Source of the DNA: Desulfotignum sp.
GTDB taxonomy: Bacteria > Desulfobacterota > Desulfobacteria > Desulfobacterales > Desulfobacteraceae
NCBI GenBank assembly: GCA_011389575.1
Contig: JAABUB010000002.1
Span: 1-64,000, forward strand
Length of the DNA stretch: 64,000 nucleotides
Reading direction: 5' to 3'
The stretch's first letter is position 1. Each line of letters begins with the position of its first letter. Made by a program: the position numbers and the translations under genes. The notes beneath the pieces are model-generated. The model did not search any database. It worked only from the letters and a program-made list of their open reading frames with translations, and was not told where the DNA came from. Below, piece by piece: positions 52,901 through 62,547 of this stretch.

Positions 52901-54038
52901 TATCAGGTTTGTTCAGGGGAATGAAGCCTGTGTGGAAGGGGCACTGTATGCAGGTGTCAATTTTTTTGCAGGATATCCCATCACCCCGTCCACGGAAATA
53001 GCGGAACACCTGGCTGAAAGGCTTCCCCGGCAGGGCGGAAAATTTATCCAGATGGAAGATGAAATTGCTTCCATGGGTGCCATTCTCGGGGCATCCCTCA
53101 CAGGAAAAAAAGTGATGACCGCCACATCAGGCCCGGGATTTTCCTTAAAACAGGAAGCCCTGGGATATGCATGCATGGCTGAAATTCCCTGTGTAATAGC
53201 CAATGTGCAGCGGGGGGGACCTTCCACAGGCAACCCCACCCATGTGAGCCAGGGAGATGTGAACCAGGCCAGATGGGGCACCCACGGAGATCATGCCATC
53301 ATAGCCCTGACTGCATCCAACAACCAGGATGTGTTTAAAATCACGGTGGAAGCCTTTAACCTGGCGGAAACCTACCGGACCCCGGTTATCATTCTTTTGG
53401 ATGAAGTAGTGGGCCATATGCGGGAGAAACTTACCATACCGGACTCCGGAGACATTCCGGTTGTGGGACGGCTTCGCACTGCCGTGGCAAAAGGCGTGGA
53501 TTATCATCCCTATCTGCCCAGAGAAGACGGCCGCCTGCCCATGTCTGACTTCGGCGCAGAGCACCGGTACAATGTCACCGGCCTTTTTCATGACATGTGG
53601 GGGTTTCCCAGCAACAACCCCAAGGTGGTCAGCGAACTGCTCCGGCACCTGGTGGACAAGATAGAAAATAATGCGGAAAGCATCACCATGTACAAGGAAT
53701 ACTGGCTGGATGATGCTGATTATATTCTGGTCTCCTATGGATCTTCTGCCCGGTCCGCCATCCACATCGCCAAAAACCGGCGGGCCAGGGGTGTCAAAAT
53801 CGGGATTCTGGAACTTCAGACCCTGTGGCCGTTTCCCGCTGACATGGTCAGGGAAAAATGCGCCAACGCCAAAGCTGTACTGGTGGTGGAGATGAACATG
53901 GGTCAGGTGGTCACCCAGGTGAAAAGCGCTGTGGACAATCCCAACAATGTGTTTCTGGCCAACCGCATTGACGGCCAGCTCATTTCACCCACTGACATCA
54001 AAACCATTCTCAGAATGATCCAGGGAAAGGGGGTATAA
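52884..54038 (+). CDS. korA: 2-oxoglutarate:ferredoxin oxidoreductase alpha subunit
   Basis: A 384-aa alpha subunit. It opens with NEACVEGALYAGVNFFAGYPITPSTEIAEHL, the pyrimidine-binding domain that supports TPP, and contains TSGPGFSLKQEALGYA and VQRGGPSTGNPT. The track start at 52701 reads through korD in another frame; the true ATG at 52884 follows AGGAAGGGG. The enzyme (with B, C and D) interconverts 2-oxoglutarate and succinyl-CoA with ferredoxin. A related 2-oxoacid substrate cannot be excluded. Confidence 0.92.
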   Translation: MTLQNNIRFVQGNEACVEGALYAGVNFFAGYPITPSTEIAEHLAERLPRQGGKFIQMEDEIASMGAILGASLTGKKVMTATSGPGFSLKQEALGYACMAEIPCVIANVQRGGPSTGNPTHVSQGDVNQARWGTHGDHAIIALTASNNQDVFKITVEAFNLAETYRTPVIILLDEVVGHMREKLTIPDSGDIPVVGRLRTAVAKGVDYHPYLPREDGRLPMSDFGAEHRYNVTGLFHDMWGFPSNNPKVVSELLRHLVDKIENNAESITMYKEYWLDDADYILVSYGSSARSAIHIAKNRRARGVKIGILELQTLWPFPADMVREKCANAKAVLVVEMNMGQVVTQVKSAVDNPNNVFLANRIDGQLISPTDIKTILRMIQGKGV

Positions 54039-54039
54039 C

Positions 54040-54864
54040 ATGGCCACAAAGGAATTTGATTTCAAAGACTATATCCGATCCCGTTTTTTTCCCCATATCT
54101 GGTGCCCGGGATGCGGACATGGCATTGTTCTGGGCTCTTTGCTCCGGGCCATCCATGAACTGGGCCTGGACAAAAACGAGATTGTCATGACCTCGGGCAT
54201 CGGGTGTTCCTCCCGGATATCGGGATATGTGGATTTTCATTCCCTGCACACCATCCACGGCCGTGCCATGACCTTTGCCACAGGGGTCAAGCTGGCCAAG
54301 CCCGGCATTACGGCCATCGTACCCATGGGAGACGGAGATGCCCTGGCCATCGGCGGGAACCACTTTATCCATGCTGCCAGGCGCAACATCGATATCACCG
54401 CCATTGTGATGAACAACCGGATCTACGGCATGACCGGGGGCCAGTTTTCTCCCTTGTCCGGACTGGGCAAAAAAGCCACCACCGCCCCCTTTACCACCAT
54501 TGACAACCAGTTTGACATAGTGGAACTGGCCAAAAGCGCAGGTGCCACTTTTGTGGCAAGATCCACGGTTTTCCATGCCACGGAATGCAAGGATATGCTG
54601 AAAAAGGCCATTAGCCACAAGGGGTTTTCCGTGGTGGAAATTTTGTCCCAGTGCCCCACTTACTACGGCAGAAAAAACAAGGAAGGGGATGCGGTCCAGA
54701 TGATGGAAGGATTCAAAACCAATACCGTAAAACTTGGTTCCAAAAAACTGGAAAAGAATCCTGACCTTATCCAGCGGGGCATTTTTGTGGAAGACACACA
54801 AAAGGCGGAATATTGTGAAGCCTATGACAAGATCATCGCCACTGCAATGAAAGGAAACGCATAA
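54040..54864 (+). CDS. korB: 2-oxoglutarate:ferredoxin oxidoreductase beta subunit
   Basis: A 274-aa TPP-binding subunit with WCPGCGHGIVLG, SGIGCSSRISGYVDFHSLH and the Mg-TPP motif GDGDALAIGGNHFIHAARRN...NNRIYGMTGGQ. It starts one base after the korA stop and overlaps korC by one base. Confidence 0.94.
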   Translation: MATKEFDFKDYIRSRFFPHIWCPGCGHGIVLGSLLRAIHELGLDKNEIVMTSGIGCSSRISGYVDFHSLHTIHGRAMTFATGVKLAKPGITAIVPMGDGDALAIGGNHFIHAARRNIDITAIVMNNRIYGMTGGQFSPLSGLGKKATTAPFTTIDNQFDIVELAKSAGATFVARSTVFHATECKDMLKKAISHKGFSVVEILSQCPTYYGRKNKEGDAVQMMEGFKTNTVKLGSKKLEKNPDLIQRGIFVEDTQKAEYCEAYDKIIATAMKGNA

Positions 54865-55409
54865 TGGAACGTTCACGACTTGTTTTTTCAGGTTCCGGCG
54901 GCCAGGGCGTGATTACGGCTGCCATTCTCCTTGCCAAAGCAGCTGTGCTGTTTGAAGGAAAAAATGCCACCCAGTCCCAGAGTTACGGGGCAGCAGCCCG
55001 GGGCGGTGCCACCAGAAGCGATGTATTGATATCTGAATCAGATATCTATTTTCCCAAAGTGGTCCAGCCCAATATCCTGGTGAGCCTGACCCAGGAAAGC
55101 TACAATACCTTTTCAGGCATTATCCGGCCCGGCGGTCTGCTGCTTGTGGATGCCAGATTTGTGTCCATCGAAAAAAAGGTGGATGCCAAACACATTTCTC
55201 TGCCCATGTATGAAACGGTCATGGAAAAAATCGGCAAACCCATCGTGTTCAACATATGCATGCTCGGGGCCCTGCTCGGCGCAACCCGCCTGGTCCAGGC
55301 CCAATCCATTCTCAAGGTCCTGGAAATCTCCATTCCCAGAGATTTCATGGATATGAACAAAAAAGCCCTGGAACTGGGCATGGAAATGGGAGAATCCGCA
55401 GCCTCTTAA
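54864..55409 (+). CDS. korC: 2-oxoglutarate:ferredoxin oxidoreductase gamma subunit
   Basis: A 181-aa gamma subunit with the family start FSGSGGQGVITAAILLAKAA and YGAAARGGATRSDVLIS. It binds CoA-side elements and closes the complex. It is the last gene of the operon, ahead of the terminator at 55433. Confidence 0.94.
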   Translation: MERSRLVFSGSGGQGVITAAILLAKAAVLFEGKNATQSQSYGAAARGGATRSDVLISESDIYFPKVVQPNILVSLTQESYNTFSGIIRPGGLLLVDARFVSIEKKVDAKHISLPMYETVMEKIGKPIVFNICMLGALLGATRLVQAQSILKVLEISIPRDFMDMNKKALELGMEMGESAAS

Positions 55410-55432
55410 AAGTTTTTGAGCCCGCCAATGCA

Positions 55433-55478
55433 ACCACCCCTGTTGCGTGCAGATTATGCACCAGGGGTGGTAATTTTT
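55433..55478 (+). terminator. Rho-independent terminator of korDABC
   Basis: ACCACCCCT pairs with AGGGGTGGT, with an inner GTGCA/TGCAC stem, followed by AATTTTTA. It starts 24 bp after the korC stop. Confidence 0.8.
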
Positions 55479-55552
55479 ATCCTGATTTCCGGATTTTTCC
55501 TGCCGGGTCAGGCAGGCCCGGTGCAGATCCGGCAGGCAGACAGACAGACAGA

Positions 55553-55852
55553 TCATTCAGATGCATCTGGTTCTGCAGACCTTTGGGATGCACTGTTGCC
55601 TGTGGGAAAAAGGTCCTGAACGTTAAGCCCCTTGATCTTTTTCAAACAGTCCTCCAGGGCCCGGGGCTCTGTGTCTCCGGCACCCTGGTGTTCCGGCTTT
55701 GCCACGATATTGACCAGGTTCGGCACGGCAATATACGCACCAGCCAGATTCCCCTGGATTTTCTGGTGCACATCGATATAAATCATTCTGCCGTTGCGGA
55801 TAAGATTATAACGGGTAATACGGGTCAGTATATCATTTACATGAAGATCCAT
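55553..55852 (-). CDS. Small hypothetical protein
   Basis: A 99-aa soluble protein. The first ~80 residues look folded (MDLHVNDILTRITRYNLIRN, VHQKIQGNLAGAYIAVPNLVNIVAK). The last ~15 are polar and may be disordered. A strong GAGGAG site stands right before ATG 55852, which supports expression. A (CAGA)4 tetranucleotide repeat (55537-55552) directly abuts the stop codon. I do not recognise the family. It is divergent from panP and tail-to-tail with korC. Confidence 0.65.
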   Translation of the reverse strand: MDLHVNDILTRITRYNLIRNGRMIYIDVHQKIQGNLAGAYIAVPNLVNIVAKPEHQGAGDTEPRALEDCLKKIKGLNVQDLFPTGNSASQRSAEPDASE

Positions 55853-55941
55853 AGTCTCTCCTCTGAAAATTTTGACATTGACTATTGTTCACCAAAAGTC
55901 CATCATACAGGTTTTGTAAACAATGAAAACAAAAACATGCC

Positions 55942-57600
55942 ATGACAGCACCTGAAAAAATTCCCTCAGACTTGGTGGCGGACTGGAGCACCCTTCACCG
56001 GGTGTTTATCCGGCCTGAAGATGAAAAAAGCCGGCAGACTCTGGTGAAATACATGGAACAGATCCTGTTCGGACTCCATGATTTTCTCAACACCCATGTA
56101 GGGGTCACCGAAGCCATCCCCCTGGCGACCCTGGCCGAATCCTATACCGATACCCTGATCCACCCGGATCCGGAAAAAAAACTGGCTGACGTGATCAAGG
56201 ATATCATCAACCAGATTGCCCCCAGGGCAGTGAATGTGGCTTCCCCCTATTTTATCGGCCACATGACCTCGGCCATACCTTTTTTCATGGTGCATCTCAA
56301 AGCCATTGCCGCTGCGCTGAACCAGAACCTGATCAAACTGGAAACCTCCAAGGTGCTGTCCGTTCTGGAAAAACAGGTGCTGGCAAAGATGCATCGGATG
56401 ATCTACAACAAACCGCCAGAATTTTATGACTCCCATGTCCAGAATGTGGATACCTCTTTGGGCCTGTTCACCAACGGCGGCACCACAGCCAACATCACGG
56501 CCCTGTGGGTGGCCAGAAACCTTTGTCTGCCCCCCACAGCACATTTTTCGGGGGTTGAAAAAGACGGCATGGCCGCAGCCATGAAAGCCCATGATCTGGA
56601 ACGGCTGGTGGTGCTGGTATCGGAACGGGGACATTTTTCTTTGAAAAAAGCCGGCGGTATACTGGGCATTGGAAACCGCAACATCATTGCAGTGGATGTG
56701 GATGAAAACCACCAGGTGGATATGACAGAGCTGGTCCGGCTGGTCGAAAAATTTTCACGAGATAAAAAAACAAAGATTGCGGCCATGGTGGGTATTGCCG
56801 GGACCACGGAAACCGGCAGCATTGACCCCCTCCCCCGGATGGCGGCCCTGTGCAAAAAACACCGGATTCATTTTCATGTGGATGCTGCCTGGGGCGGTCC
56901 GGTACTGCTGTCGGAAAAATACAGCAACCTGCTGGCCGGGATACAGGAAGCTGATTCCGTGACCATTGACTGCCACAAGCAGTTTTACATGCCCATGAGT
57001 GCCGGCATGGTCTATTTCAAAGACCCGAAAGCCCTGGACCAGATCGCATACCATGCCGGATACGTAAACCGCAAAGGGTCGGTGGACCTGGGCATCAAGA
57101 CCCTGGAAGGATCACGGGAGGCAAGCTCTCTGATCCTGGACAGTGCCCTGAAAATCATGGGATCCCGGGGGTACGGCCTGATGATCGATCACGGCATTGA
57201 AACCACCAGGCTGTTTGCAAAGAAAATCAAGGCACGTGCCCATTTCCACCTGGTCACTGATCCTGTGCTCAACATTCTCACCTACCGGGCCGTACCTGCA
57301 CACCTGCAACAGCACCTGAATACTGACATATCATCATCCCGGCGGCAGCACCTGGATGCCTGCCTGGACAAAATAAACACAAATCTTCAGCGCGTTCAGC
57401 GGGAGGCCGGCAAAAGCTTTGTGTCCAGAACCTGTTTAAAAATCCGCCCTGGTGACAGCCATAAGGCAGTGGTACTGCGGTCAGTCATCATGAATCCTTA
57501 CACCACCGGCAAAATTCTTGACCAGATCCTGGATGAACAAGAAGCGATACTGGACAACCTGGATATCTTGGACCACCCTGCACCAAATATCTGGCGGTAA
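55942..57600 (+). CDS. panP: PLP-dependent decarboxylase, PanP-type (putative aspartate 1-decarboxylase)
   Basis: A 552-aa group II PLP decarboxylase. The sequence matches the PanP group in length and landmarks: SPYFIGHMTSAIPFF, LNQNLIKLETSKVLSVLEKQVL, FTNGGTTANITALWVARN, SERGHFSLKKAGGILGIG, GIAGTTETGSIDPL, HVDAAWGGPVLL, and the PLP lysine in TIDCHKQFYMP. PanP makes beta-alanine from aspartate for pantothenate in bacteria lacking PanD. A glutamate or other amino-acid substrate is the main alternative. It converges on the DHH-CBS gene with a two-base gap. Confidence 0.85.
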   Translation: MTAPEKIPSDLVADWSTLHRVFIRPEDEKSRQTLVKYMEQILFGLHDFLNTHVGVTEAIPLATLAESYTDTLIHPDPEKKLADVIKDIINQIAPRAVNVASPYFIGHMTSAIPFFMVHLKAIAAALNQNLIKLETSKVLSVLEKQVLAKMHRMIYNKPPEFYDSHVQNVDTSLGLFTNGGTTANITALWVARNLCLPPTAHFSGVEKDGMAAAMKAHDLERLVVLVSERGHFSLKKAGGILGIGNRNIIAVDVDENHQVDMTELVRLVEKFSRDKKTKIAAMVGIAGTTETGSIDPLPRMAALCKKHRIHFHVDAAWGGPVLLSEKYSNLLAGIQEADSVTIDCHKQFYMPMSAGMVYFKDPKALDQIAYHAGYVNRKGSVDLGIKTLEGSREASSLILDSALKIMGSRGYGLMIDHGIETTRLFAKKIKARAHFHLVTDPVLNILTYRAVPAHLQQHLNTDISSSRRQHLDACLDKINTNLQRVQREAGKSFVSRTCLKIRPGDSHKAVVLRSVIMNPYTTGKILDQILDEQEAILDNLDILDHPAPNIWR

Positions 57601-57602
57601 CC

Positions 57603-58892
57603 TCAGATTTCATAGATATGAAGGATGAGACCCCCGCGGGTAAGAACGCCGGCCAGACAGCCTTTTTCCAATACCGGCAACACACCTTCCCGGGACTGGT
57701 TCATCCGGTCCATAGCGGTTCTGGCATTATCGTCCGGACCCACTGCCGGAACCGTGGTTTTGATAAAACCCTTGACACTGTGCGACAGACGGTTTTTCTT
57801 TTTGGCACCTGAAACAGCGGATCCCGGTAAAAGCCCCATAAACCGATCCTCTTCACATACCAGGAGCCCATTTATCCTGGAACGGGCCATAATATCACCG
57901 GCTTCAGCCATGGTCAAAGATGAAGGGATCTTGAATCGGACGGCATCCGACATGATATCCCTGACAAAAGTGTTTTTCTGCCTGAATTTCTGAATGAGGG
58001 CTGTTACCTGTTCACAAACCCGGGCCGGATCCGCTTTTTTGACAATGGCGGACCCAGCCCCCGGATGCCCTCCCCCACCCAGGGAACGTACCACAGCACC
58101 GACATCTACGCCTGCCGGGCCGGACCGGCCGATTACCATGACTTTGTCCTGGTCGGTTGAAAATATGCCGAATACGACATCCAGTCCCTTGAATTCCCTG
58201 AATTTTTCCACCAGAGAAGACAGCAAGGTCAAACCGCTCTGCACCGGCCTGGCAAAGATGCCTATTTTCATCCCTTTTTGCTCCAGGATAGTGGCATGGG
58301 CCAGCATATCGGAAAAGACCTGTGAATGGGAATCATCTATGGTATTGGAAAGAAAGGCGCTGACAATGTTCAGGTCAGCCCCGTTTTCCAGAAGAAAGGC
58401 AGTCATCCGTGCATCTCTTGGTGTGGCTGAAGAAAAGGTCAGACATCCGGTATCATCATAAATACCCAGAAGAAAAAGGGTTGCCTGCATGGGGGTGAAA
58501 GGTGTCTGCTGCCGTTCCATCTCTTCCAGAAGCAAAGTCACGGAGGCCCCCACCTCTTCTCTGTGTTCGGTGTCTGAAACAATGGTCGTGCCTTCCATGT
58601 GGTGATCCCAGGAAATGATCTCAAGATCTTTTCTGCCGGCCAGTGAGCCCATCTGGTCAAGCCGGTTCCAATTGTTGGTATCCACCACGATCAACCCGGT
58701 CACCGCATCCGGATCAAAGCCTTTCCTGGGGATGATCCGGAGCAGGTCCTGGTGAATGGATAAAAAGGACCGAACCCCGGGCATGACATGGGAAGGCAGA
58801 ACACCATGGACACCCGGATAAAGGCTTGTGCAGGCCACCATGGAGGCCAGGGCGTCAAAATCCGTATTGGTATGGGTGGTCACAATCTGCAC
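57603..58892 (-). CDS. DHH-family phosphoesterase with CBS domains
   Basis: A 429-aa protein. The N-terminal DHH domain has TTHTNTDFDALASM, VVDTNNWNRL and SWDHHMEG. DHHA1 has [15 protein letters not shown], and a pair of CBS domains fills about residues 300-425. The DHH module hydrolyses phosphodiesters (nanoRNA or cyclic dinucleotides in relatives), and the CBS pair suggests adenosine-nucleotide control. In some relatives this arrangement is fused to a tRNA nucleotidyltransferase; that domain is absent here. I start at the GTG at 58892, which follows AAAGGAG; the track start at 58967 extends upstream without support. It lies 79 bp after ilvC on the same strand. Confidence 0.85.
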   Translation of the reverse strand: MQIVTTHTNTDFDALASMVACTSLYPGVHGVLPSHVMPGVRSFLSIHQDLLRIIPRKGFDPDAVTGLIVVDTNNWNRLDQMGSLAGRKDLEIISWDHHMEGTTIVSDTEHREEVGASVTLLLEEMERQQTPFTPMQATLFLLGIYDDTGCLTFSSATPRDARMTAFLLENGADLNIVSAFLSNTIDDSHSQVFSDMLAHATILEQKGMKIGIFARPVQSGLTLLSSLVEKFREFKGLDVVFGIFSTDQDKVMVIGRSGPAGVDVGAVVRSLGGGGHPGAGSAIVKKADPARVCEQVTALIQKFRQKNTFVRDIMSDAVRFKIPSSLTMAEAGDIMARSRINGLLVCEEDRFMGLLPGSAVSGAKKKNRLSHSVKGFIKTTVPAVGPDDNARTAMDRMNQSREGVLPVLEKGCLAGVLTRGGLILHIYEI

Positions 58893-58971
58893 GGTATGTT
58901 CTCCTTTCAACGATAATCCATCGACAGGATACCCTGTCATTCTGCCGATTAATACCAGACGGGGCACTGTC

Positions 58972-60444
58972 TTACAAAATGGATTTCATGGCCCCCATAT
59001 AGGTTCGCAGCTTTCGGCCCACCTGTTCCACTGAGGTGGCACTGACCGCTTCGTTAACCTGGATCAGCCTGATATTATCCACTCCCGTATCTTTCAGATC
59101 AAGCCCTTTTCCAATGACATCGATATCAATGGTTTTCATGAATTCCTCCAGCAGGGGGACTGCTTGGTGGGAAAACAGATAACATCCGTATTCCGCTGTA
59201 TCGGAAATAACCACATTCATTTCATACAGTTTTTTGCGGGCGATAAGGTTGGCAATGAGCGGTACTTCGTGCAGTGATTCGTAATAGGCTGAATCTTCAA
59301 CAATACCGGCAGATACCATTGTATCATAGGCAAGTTCCACCCCGGCCTTGATCATGGCCACCATGAGAATACCATGATCAAAGTATTCCTGCTCCGGGAT
59401 GTCCGCCTCCCGGGATACCGCTTTTTCAAAGGGGGTTTCTGCTGTTCGGGCCCGCCATTTGAGCAGATTGGCATCGTCGGCGGCCCAGTCTTCCATCATG
59501 GTTTTGGAAAAATCCCCGGTCATGATATCATCCATATGCCGGTTGAATAAGGGGATGAGAATCTCTTTCAACTGCCCGCTCAGATCCTGGGCCAGTATTT
59601 TGGCAGGATTTGACAACCGGTCCATCATATTGGTGATACCCCCGTGTTTCAGTGCTTCGGTGATGACTTCCCAGCCGTACTGCACCAGTTTTGAAGCATA
59701 TGCTTCATCGATGCCTTTTTCAATCATCTTGTCATAACACAGCAGAGAGCCCACCTGGAGCATGCCGCACAAAATGGTCTGTTCCCCCATGAGATCGGAT
59801 TTGACCTCTGCCACAAATGAGGATTCCAGAACCCCTGCCCTGTGCCCGCCCAAAGCAGCGGCATAGGCTTTGGCCAATTCCAGGCCTTCATTCCGGGGAT
59901 CGTTTTCACGGTGCACGGCAATCAGGGTGGGAACGCCGAATCCTCTTTTGTATTCCTCTCTGACCTCTGTTCCCGGTGATTTGGGGGCCACCATGATCAC
60001 AGTGAGATCATCTCTGATGTTCATGCCCTCTTCCACAATGTTGAAGCCATGGGAATAGGACAGGCAGGCATTTTTTTTCATCAGGGGTACGACAGCATTG
60101 ACCACCGGGGTATGCTGCTTGTCAGGGGTCAAATTTATCACCAGATCAGCAGAAGGCAGCAGATTTTCGTATGTATCTGCTGCAAACCCGTTTTCTGTGG
60201 CATTTTTCCAGGACTGGCGCTTTTGTGCAATGGCCTCTGCCCGCAGGGCATAGGACACATCCAGTCCGGAATCCCGCAGGTTAAGGCCCTGGTGAAGTCC
60301 CTGTGCCCCGCACCCCACTATTACAATTTTTTTGCCTTTCAGGGCATCCACCCCTGAAAATTCGCTGATATCCATGAAACGGCATTTGGACAGCTCTTCC
60401 AGCTGCAGCCGCAGCGGCAGTGTATTAAAATAATTATCTCCCAT
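58972..60444 (-). CDS. ilvC: Ketol-acid reductoisomerase, class II
   Basis: A 490-aa class II (long, E. coli-like) KARI, which converts acetolactate to dihydroxyisovalerate in valine/isoleucine/pantothenate synthesis. It has the Rossmann part [42 protein letters not shown] with the metal Asp/Glu, and the duplicated C-terminal knotted domain that sets class II length. I use the ATG at 60444 after AGGAG; the track start at 60483 adds 13 residues. The GTG-started DHH-CBS gene follows. Confidence 0.96.
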   Translation of the reverse strand: MGDNYFNTLPLRLQLEELSKCRFMDISEFSGVDALKGKKIVIVGCGAQGLHQGLNLRDSGLDVSYALRAEAIAQKRQSWKNATENGFAADTYENLLPSADLVINLTPDKQHTPVVNAVVPLMKKNACLSYSHGFNIVEEGMNIRDDLTVIMVAPKSPGTEVREEYKRGFGVPTLIAVHRENDPRNEGLELAKAYAAALGGHRAGVLESSFVAEVKSDLMGEQTILCGMLQVGSLLCYDKMIEKGIDEAYASKLVQYGWEVITEALKHGGITNMMDRLSNPAKILAQDLSGQLKEILIPLFNRHMDDIMTGDFSKTMMEDWAADDANLLKWRARTAETPFEKAVSREADIPEQEYFDHGILMVAMIKAGVELAYDTMVSAGIVEDSAYYESLHEVPLIANLIARKKLYEMNVVISDTAEYGCYLFSHQAVPLLEEFMKTIDIDVIGKGLDLKDTGVDNIRLIQVNEAVSATSVEQVGRKLRTYMGAMKSIL

Positions 60445-60497
60445 TCTGCATGTCTCCTTGCATATGTTACTGTTACAGTGCATTTTCCAAAAATCGT

Positions 60498-60526
60498 ATT
60501 GTGCTCTATTTTTGGCATTGCGTCAA
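60498..60526 (-). promoter_or_regulatory. Candidate promoter of ilvC
   Basis: On the minus strand TTGACG and CACAAT are spaced by 17 bp. The ~50-bp leader includes ACTGTAACAGT, a small palindrome. The MITE-like element begins 17 bp upstream of the -35. Confidence 0.45.
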
Positions 60527-60542
60527 ATGAATCATATGCAAT

Positions 60543-60762
60543 CTGGATATTTGCTATATGGTTTTTCTCAAGCCCCTGGTGGGACCGTTGTGAAAGGAAC
60601 GTCAGAGTCACAGGCTTCTGTTAAAATACAAACAGAGAAGGAAAACCCGCCTCATTTATTTTATCACGCCGGCGCGGCACACCAACCGGCCTTAAGAGTC
60701 TATAAATAGGTGCAGGGCTTCACCAAGGACTGAAATCATAGAACCTTATAGCAAATATCCAG
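60543..60762. mobile_element. 220-bp MITE-like element with 21-bp terminal inverted repeats
   Basis: CTGGATATTTGCTATATGG.. at the left end is the complement of ..CCTTATAGCAAATATCCAG at the right end, matching 20 of 21 positions, with weaker pairing further inward (AGCCCCTGGTG against CACCAAGGAC). There is no ORF inside with a ribosome-binding site. No clear target-site duplication was found. It fills the 454-bp gap between ilvC and the GNAT gene. Confidence 0.55.
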
Positions 60763-60778
60763 GGGCCGGGAATACAGA

Positions 60779-60806
60779 TTGACAAAATTTATGATAACTT
60801 GATAAA
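60779..60806 (+). promoter_or_regulatory. Candidate promoter of the GNAT gene
   Basis: TTGACA is followed after 16 bp by GATAAA, just outside the right end of the MITE-like element and about 90 bp before the start codon. Confidence 0.45.
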
Positions 60807-60898
60807 CTAACAATTTTTGGATACTGGATGGTTTCCAGAAAATTTCAATCCATCCGGTTCAGCATTTGATAACCTCATTCAAAAACACAAAGTAGAAA

Positions 60899-61504
60899 AT
60901 GAAACAGATCCGCATTGCATGCGCCCGGGACAGAGAACAGATCACTGATCTTCGACTAAAGGAATTCAACCGTTCCAGGGATTTCAAACTGCTAAAACCC
61001 GAACTGCTTCACTGGAGCCAAACAGATGATACCCATACGGTGCTGGGGGTCTGGGATGAACACCGGGAAATTATTGCCACCCTCCGCCTGATCCGAACAA
61101 CCCATGTCCAGGAGACCAGGGACCGACTGAAGTCGGATATTCCGGTTGAAATCGGGTTTCCCTGCCTGATTTTCAATTCAGCCGCCACCCGGCAAGCCTG
61201 CCACCGACAGGGATTCAACCAGCTGCTGCGCTATTATGCCATTCGGGCAGCCCGGGATCACCAAATCCGGCACCTGCTCAGTCCGGGGTACCAGACCGCG
61301 CCCAGAATCACCTTCATGGAAAAGCTGGGATATACCTTTCATATATTGACCCATACATGGCAGACCAAACTGGCCCCATTCAGTCCGCGTATCCTGGGTG
61401 TACTGGGTTACGACCAGTTTCCTGCCGCCATGGATATACTGGAAAAATCGATCCCTCACCTGATCGACACATATCCCTGGACAGGCAAACCTATTGCCCT
61501 GTAG
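60899..61504 (+). CDS. GNAT-family N-acyltransferase
   Basis: A 201-aa soluble GNAT. It has strands TVLGVWDEHREIIATLRLIR and an acyl-CoA-binding region around FNSAATRQACHRQGFNQLLRYYAIRAARD, where the usual R/QxxGxG/A loop reads RQACHRQGF. The general look is of the FeeM/autoinducer-synthase-like side of the family, but substrate and acyl donor are unknown. The ribosome-binding site is weak. It is monocistronic, and its last 14 bases overlap the convergent binding-protein gene. Confidence 0.75.
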   Translation: MKQIRIACARDREQITDLRLKEFNRSRDFKLLKPELLHWSQTDDTHTVLGVWDEHREIIATLRLIRTTHVQETRDRLKSDIPVEIGFPCLIFNSAATRQACHRQGFNQLLRYYAIRAARDHQIRHLLSPGYQTAPRITFMEKLGYTFHILTHTWQTKLAPFSPRILGVLGYDQFPAAMDILEKSIPHLIDTYPWTGKPIAL

Positions 61505-62510
61505 TATCTATTTCCCGAATAATCTGATCCGCAGCACCCAGAATATCTATGGAAGGGTTATACCCCACAACAGTAGCCGCCTCAATATTCAGGGAAATGG
61601 AAAAATCTTTTCCCACATCCATTGGCAGTTTGCCGGGATCCGCTCCGTTCAATATTTTCAACGCATATTCGGCACACTGAAACCCAAATTTTTCCTTGTC
61701 TCTGCCGATACCGACGACCAGCCCTTTTCTAATGTAAATGGGTTCACCGGCGCTGGGCAGGCTGTAATTTTTAAAGCAGTCGAAAAACAGGTCAAAATGC
61801 TGATCAAACGTATTGGATATCTGCACATAAAACACATCTACCCCGGGGGCCACTTTTTCCAAAGAAGACCGGATATTTTTCCGGATCAGGTCAACGGGAT
61901 GCTTCCGGTTGTTCTCATCCCGCAGGGAAAATCCTTCTGCCACAAATTCGAATCCGGCCTCCTGACTGAGTTCCGTGACGCGTTTGACGGCACCTTCATG
62001 ACTGGGAGACCCTTTGAGGTATATCATACCCAGGCTCTGGAACGCCATCAGTTCATGGAGCAGATGAATGCCGATTTCCACGTAGTTGCGGGTCTCCACC
62101 CCGGTATAATTGGCGCCGGATCCGTCCCAATCCGTAATAATGCCAGATGTTTCCGGGGCACCCAAATCGGTAAACACAATGGGAATCGTTTTGATTTCTT
62201 TGATAACCCGCCGGGTGGAATGGGTGCCGATGGAAAAAATCAGATCAATATCCTTTCGATCCTTGAGGGATGCAATAAACAAATCCAGGGCCGAAATATC
62301 ACTTTCCGCGTTGAATGTTTCTATTTTTATTTTGTCTGCCATATCAGACAGCGCAATCCCCTGCCTGAACCCTTTGAGGGACAACTCATAAGGCAGAAAA
62401 GTCTGGTGCTGGACAGCCAGAACATGATGGGTTTTTCCGGCCTGCGCACCGGAGATTAAAACAAAGGATATCACGGCACATAAAACAAGTAACGGTATTT
62501 TTTTTAGCAT
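61491..62510 (-). CDS. ABC-type substrate-binding protein (PF04392-like)
   Basis: A 339-aa exported protein with a signal peptide (about residues 1-24, ending AQA-GK) and two Rossmann-like lobes of the ABC_sub_bind (PF04392) type. Markers are LIFSIGTHSTRRVIKEIKTIPIVFTDLGAPETSG, LHELMAFQSLGMIYLKGSPSHEG, and a second lobe from FYVQISNTFDQHF. No permease or ATPase is adjacent. Relatives often act as ligand sensors for membrane-bound signalling proteins. The MFS-containing gene 37 bp upstream on the same strand may be its partner. Confidence 0.82.
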   Translation of the reverse strand: MLKKIPLLVLCAVISFVLISGAQAGKTHHVLAVQHQTFLPYELSLKGFRQGIALSDMADKIKIETFNAESDISALDLFIASLKDRKDIDLIFSIGTHSTRRVIKEIKTIPIVFTDLGAPETSGIITDWDGSGANYTGVETRNYVEIGIHLLHELMAFQSLGMIYLKGSPSHEGAVKRVTELSQEAGFEFVAEGFSLRDENNRKHPVDLIRKNIRSSLEKVAPGVDVFYVQISNTFDQHFDLFFDCFKNYSLPSAGEPIYIRKGLVVGIGRDKEKFGFQCAEYALKILNGADPGKLPMDVGKDFSISLNIEAATVVGYNPSIDILGAADQIIREIDTTGQ

Positions 62511-62547
62511 GTCACACGTCCTGAGTTACGGTTAAAACGCTTATTCA

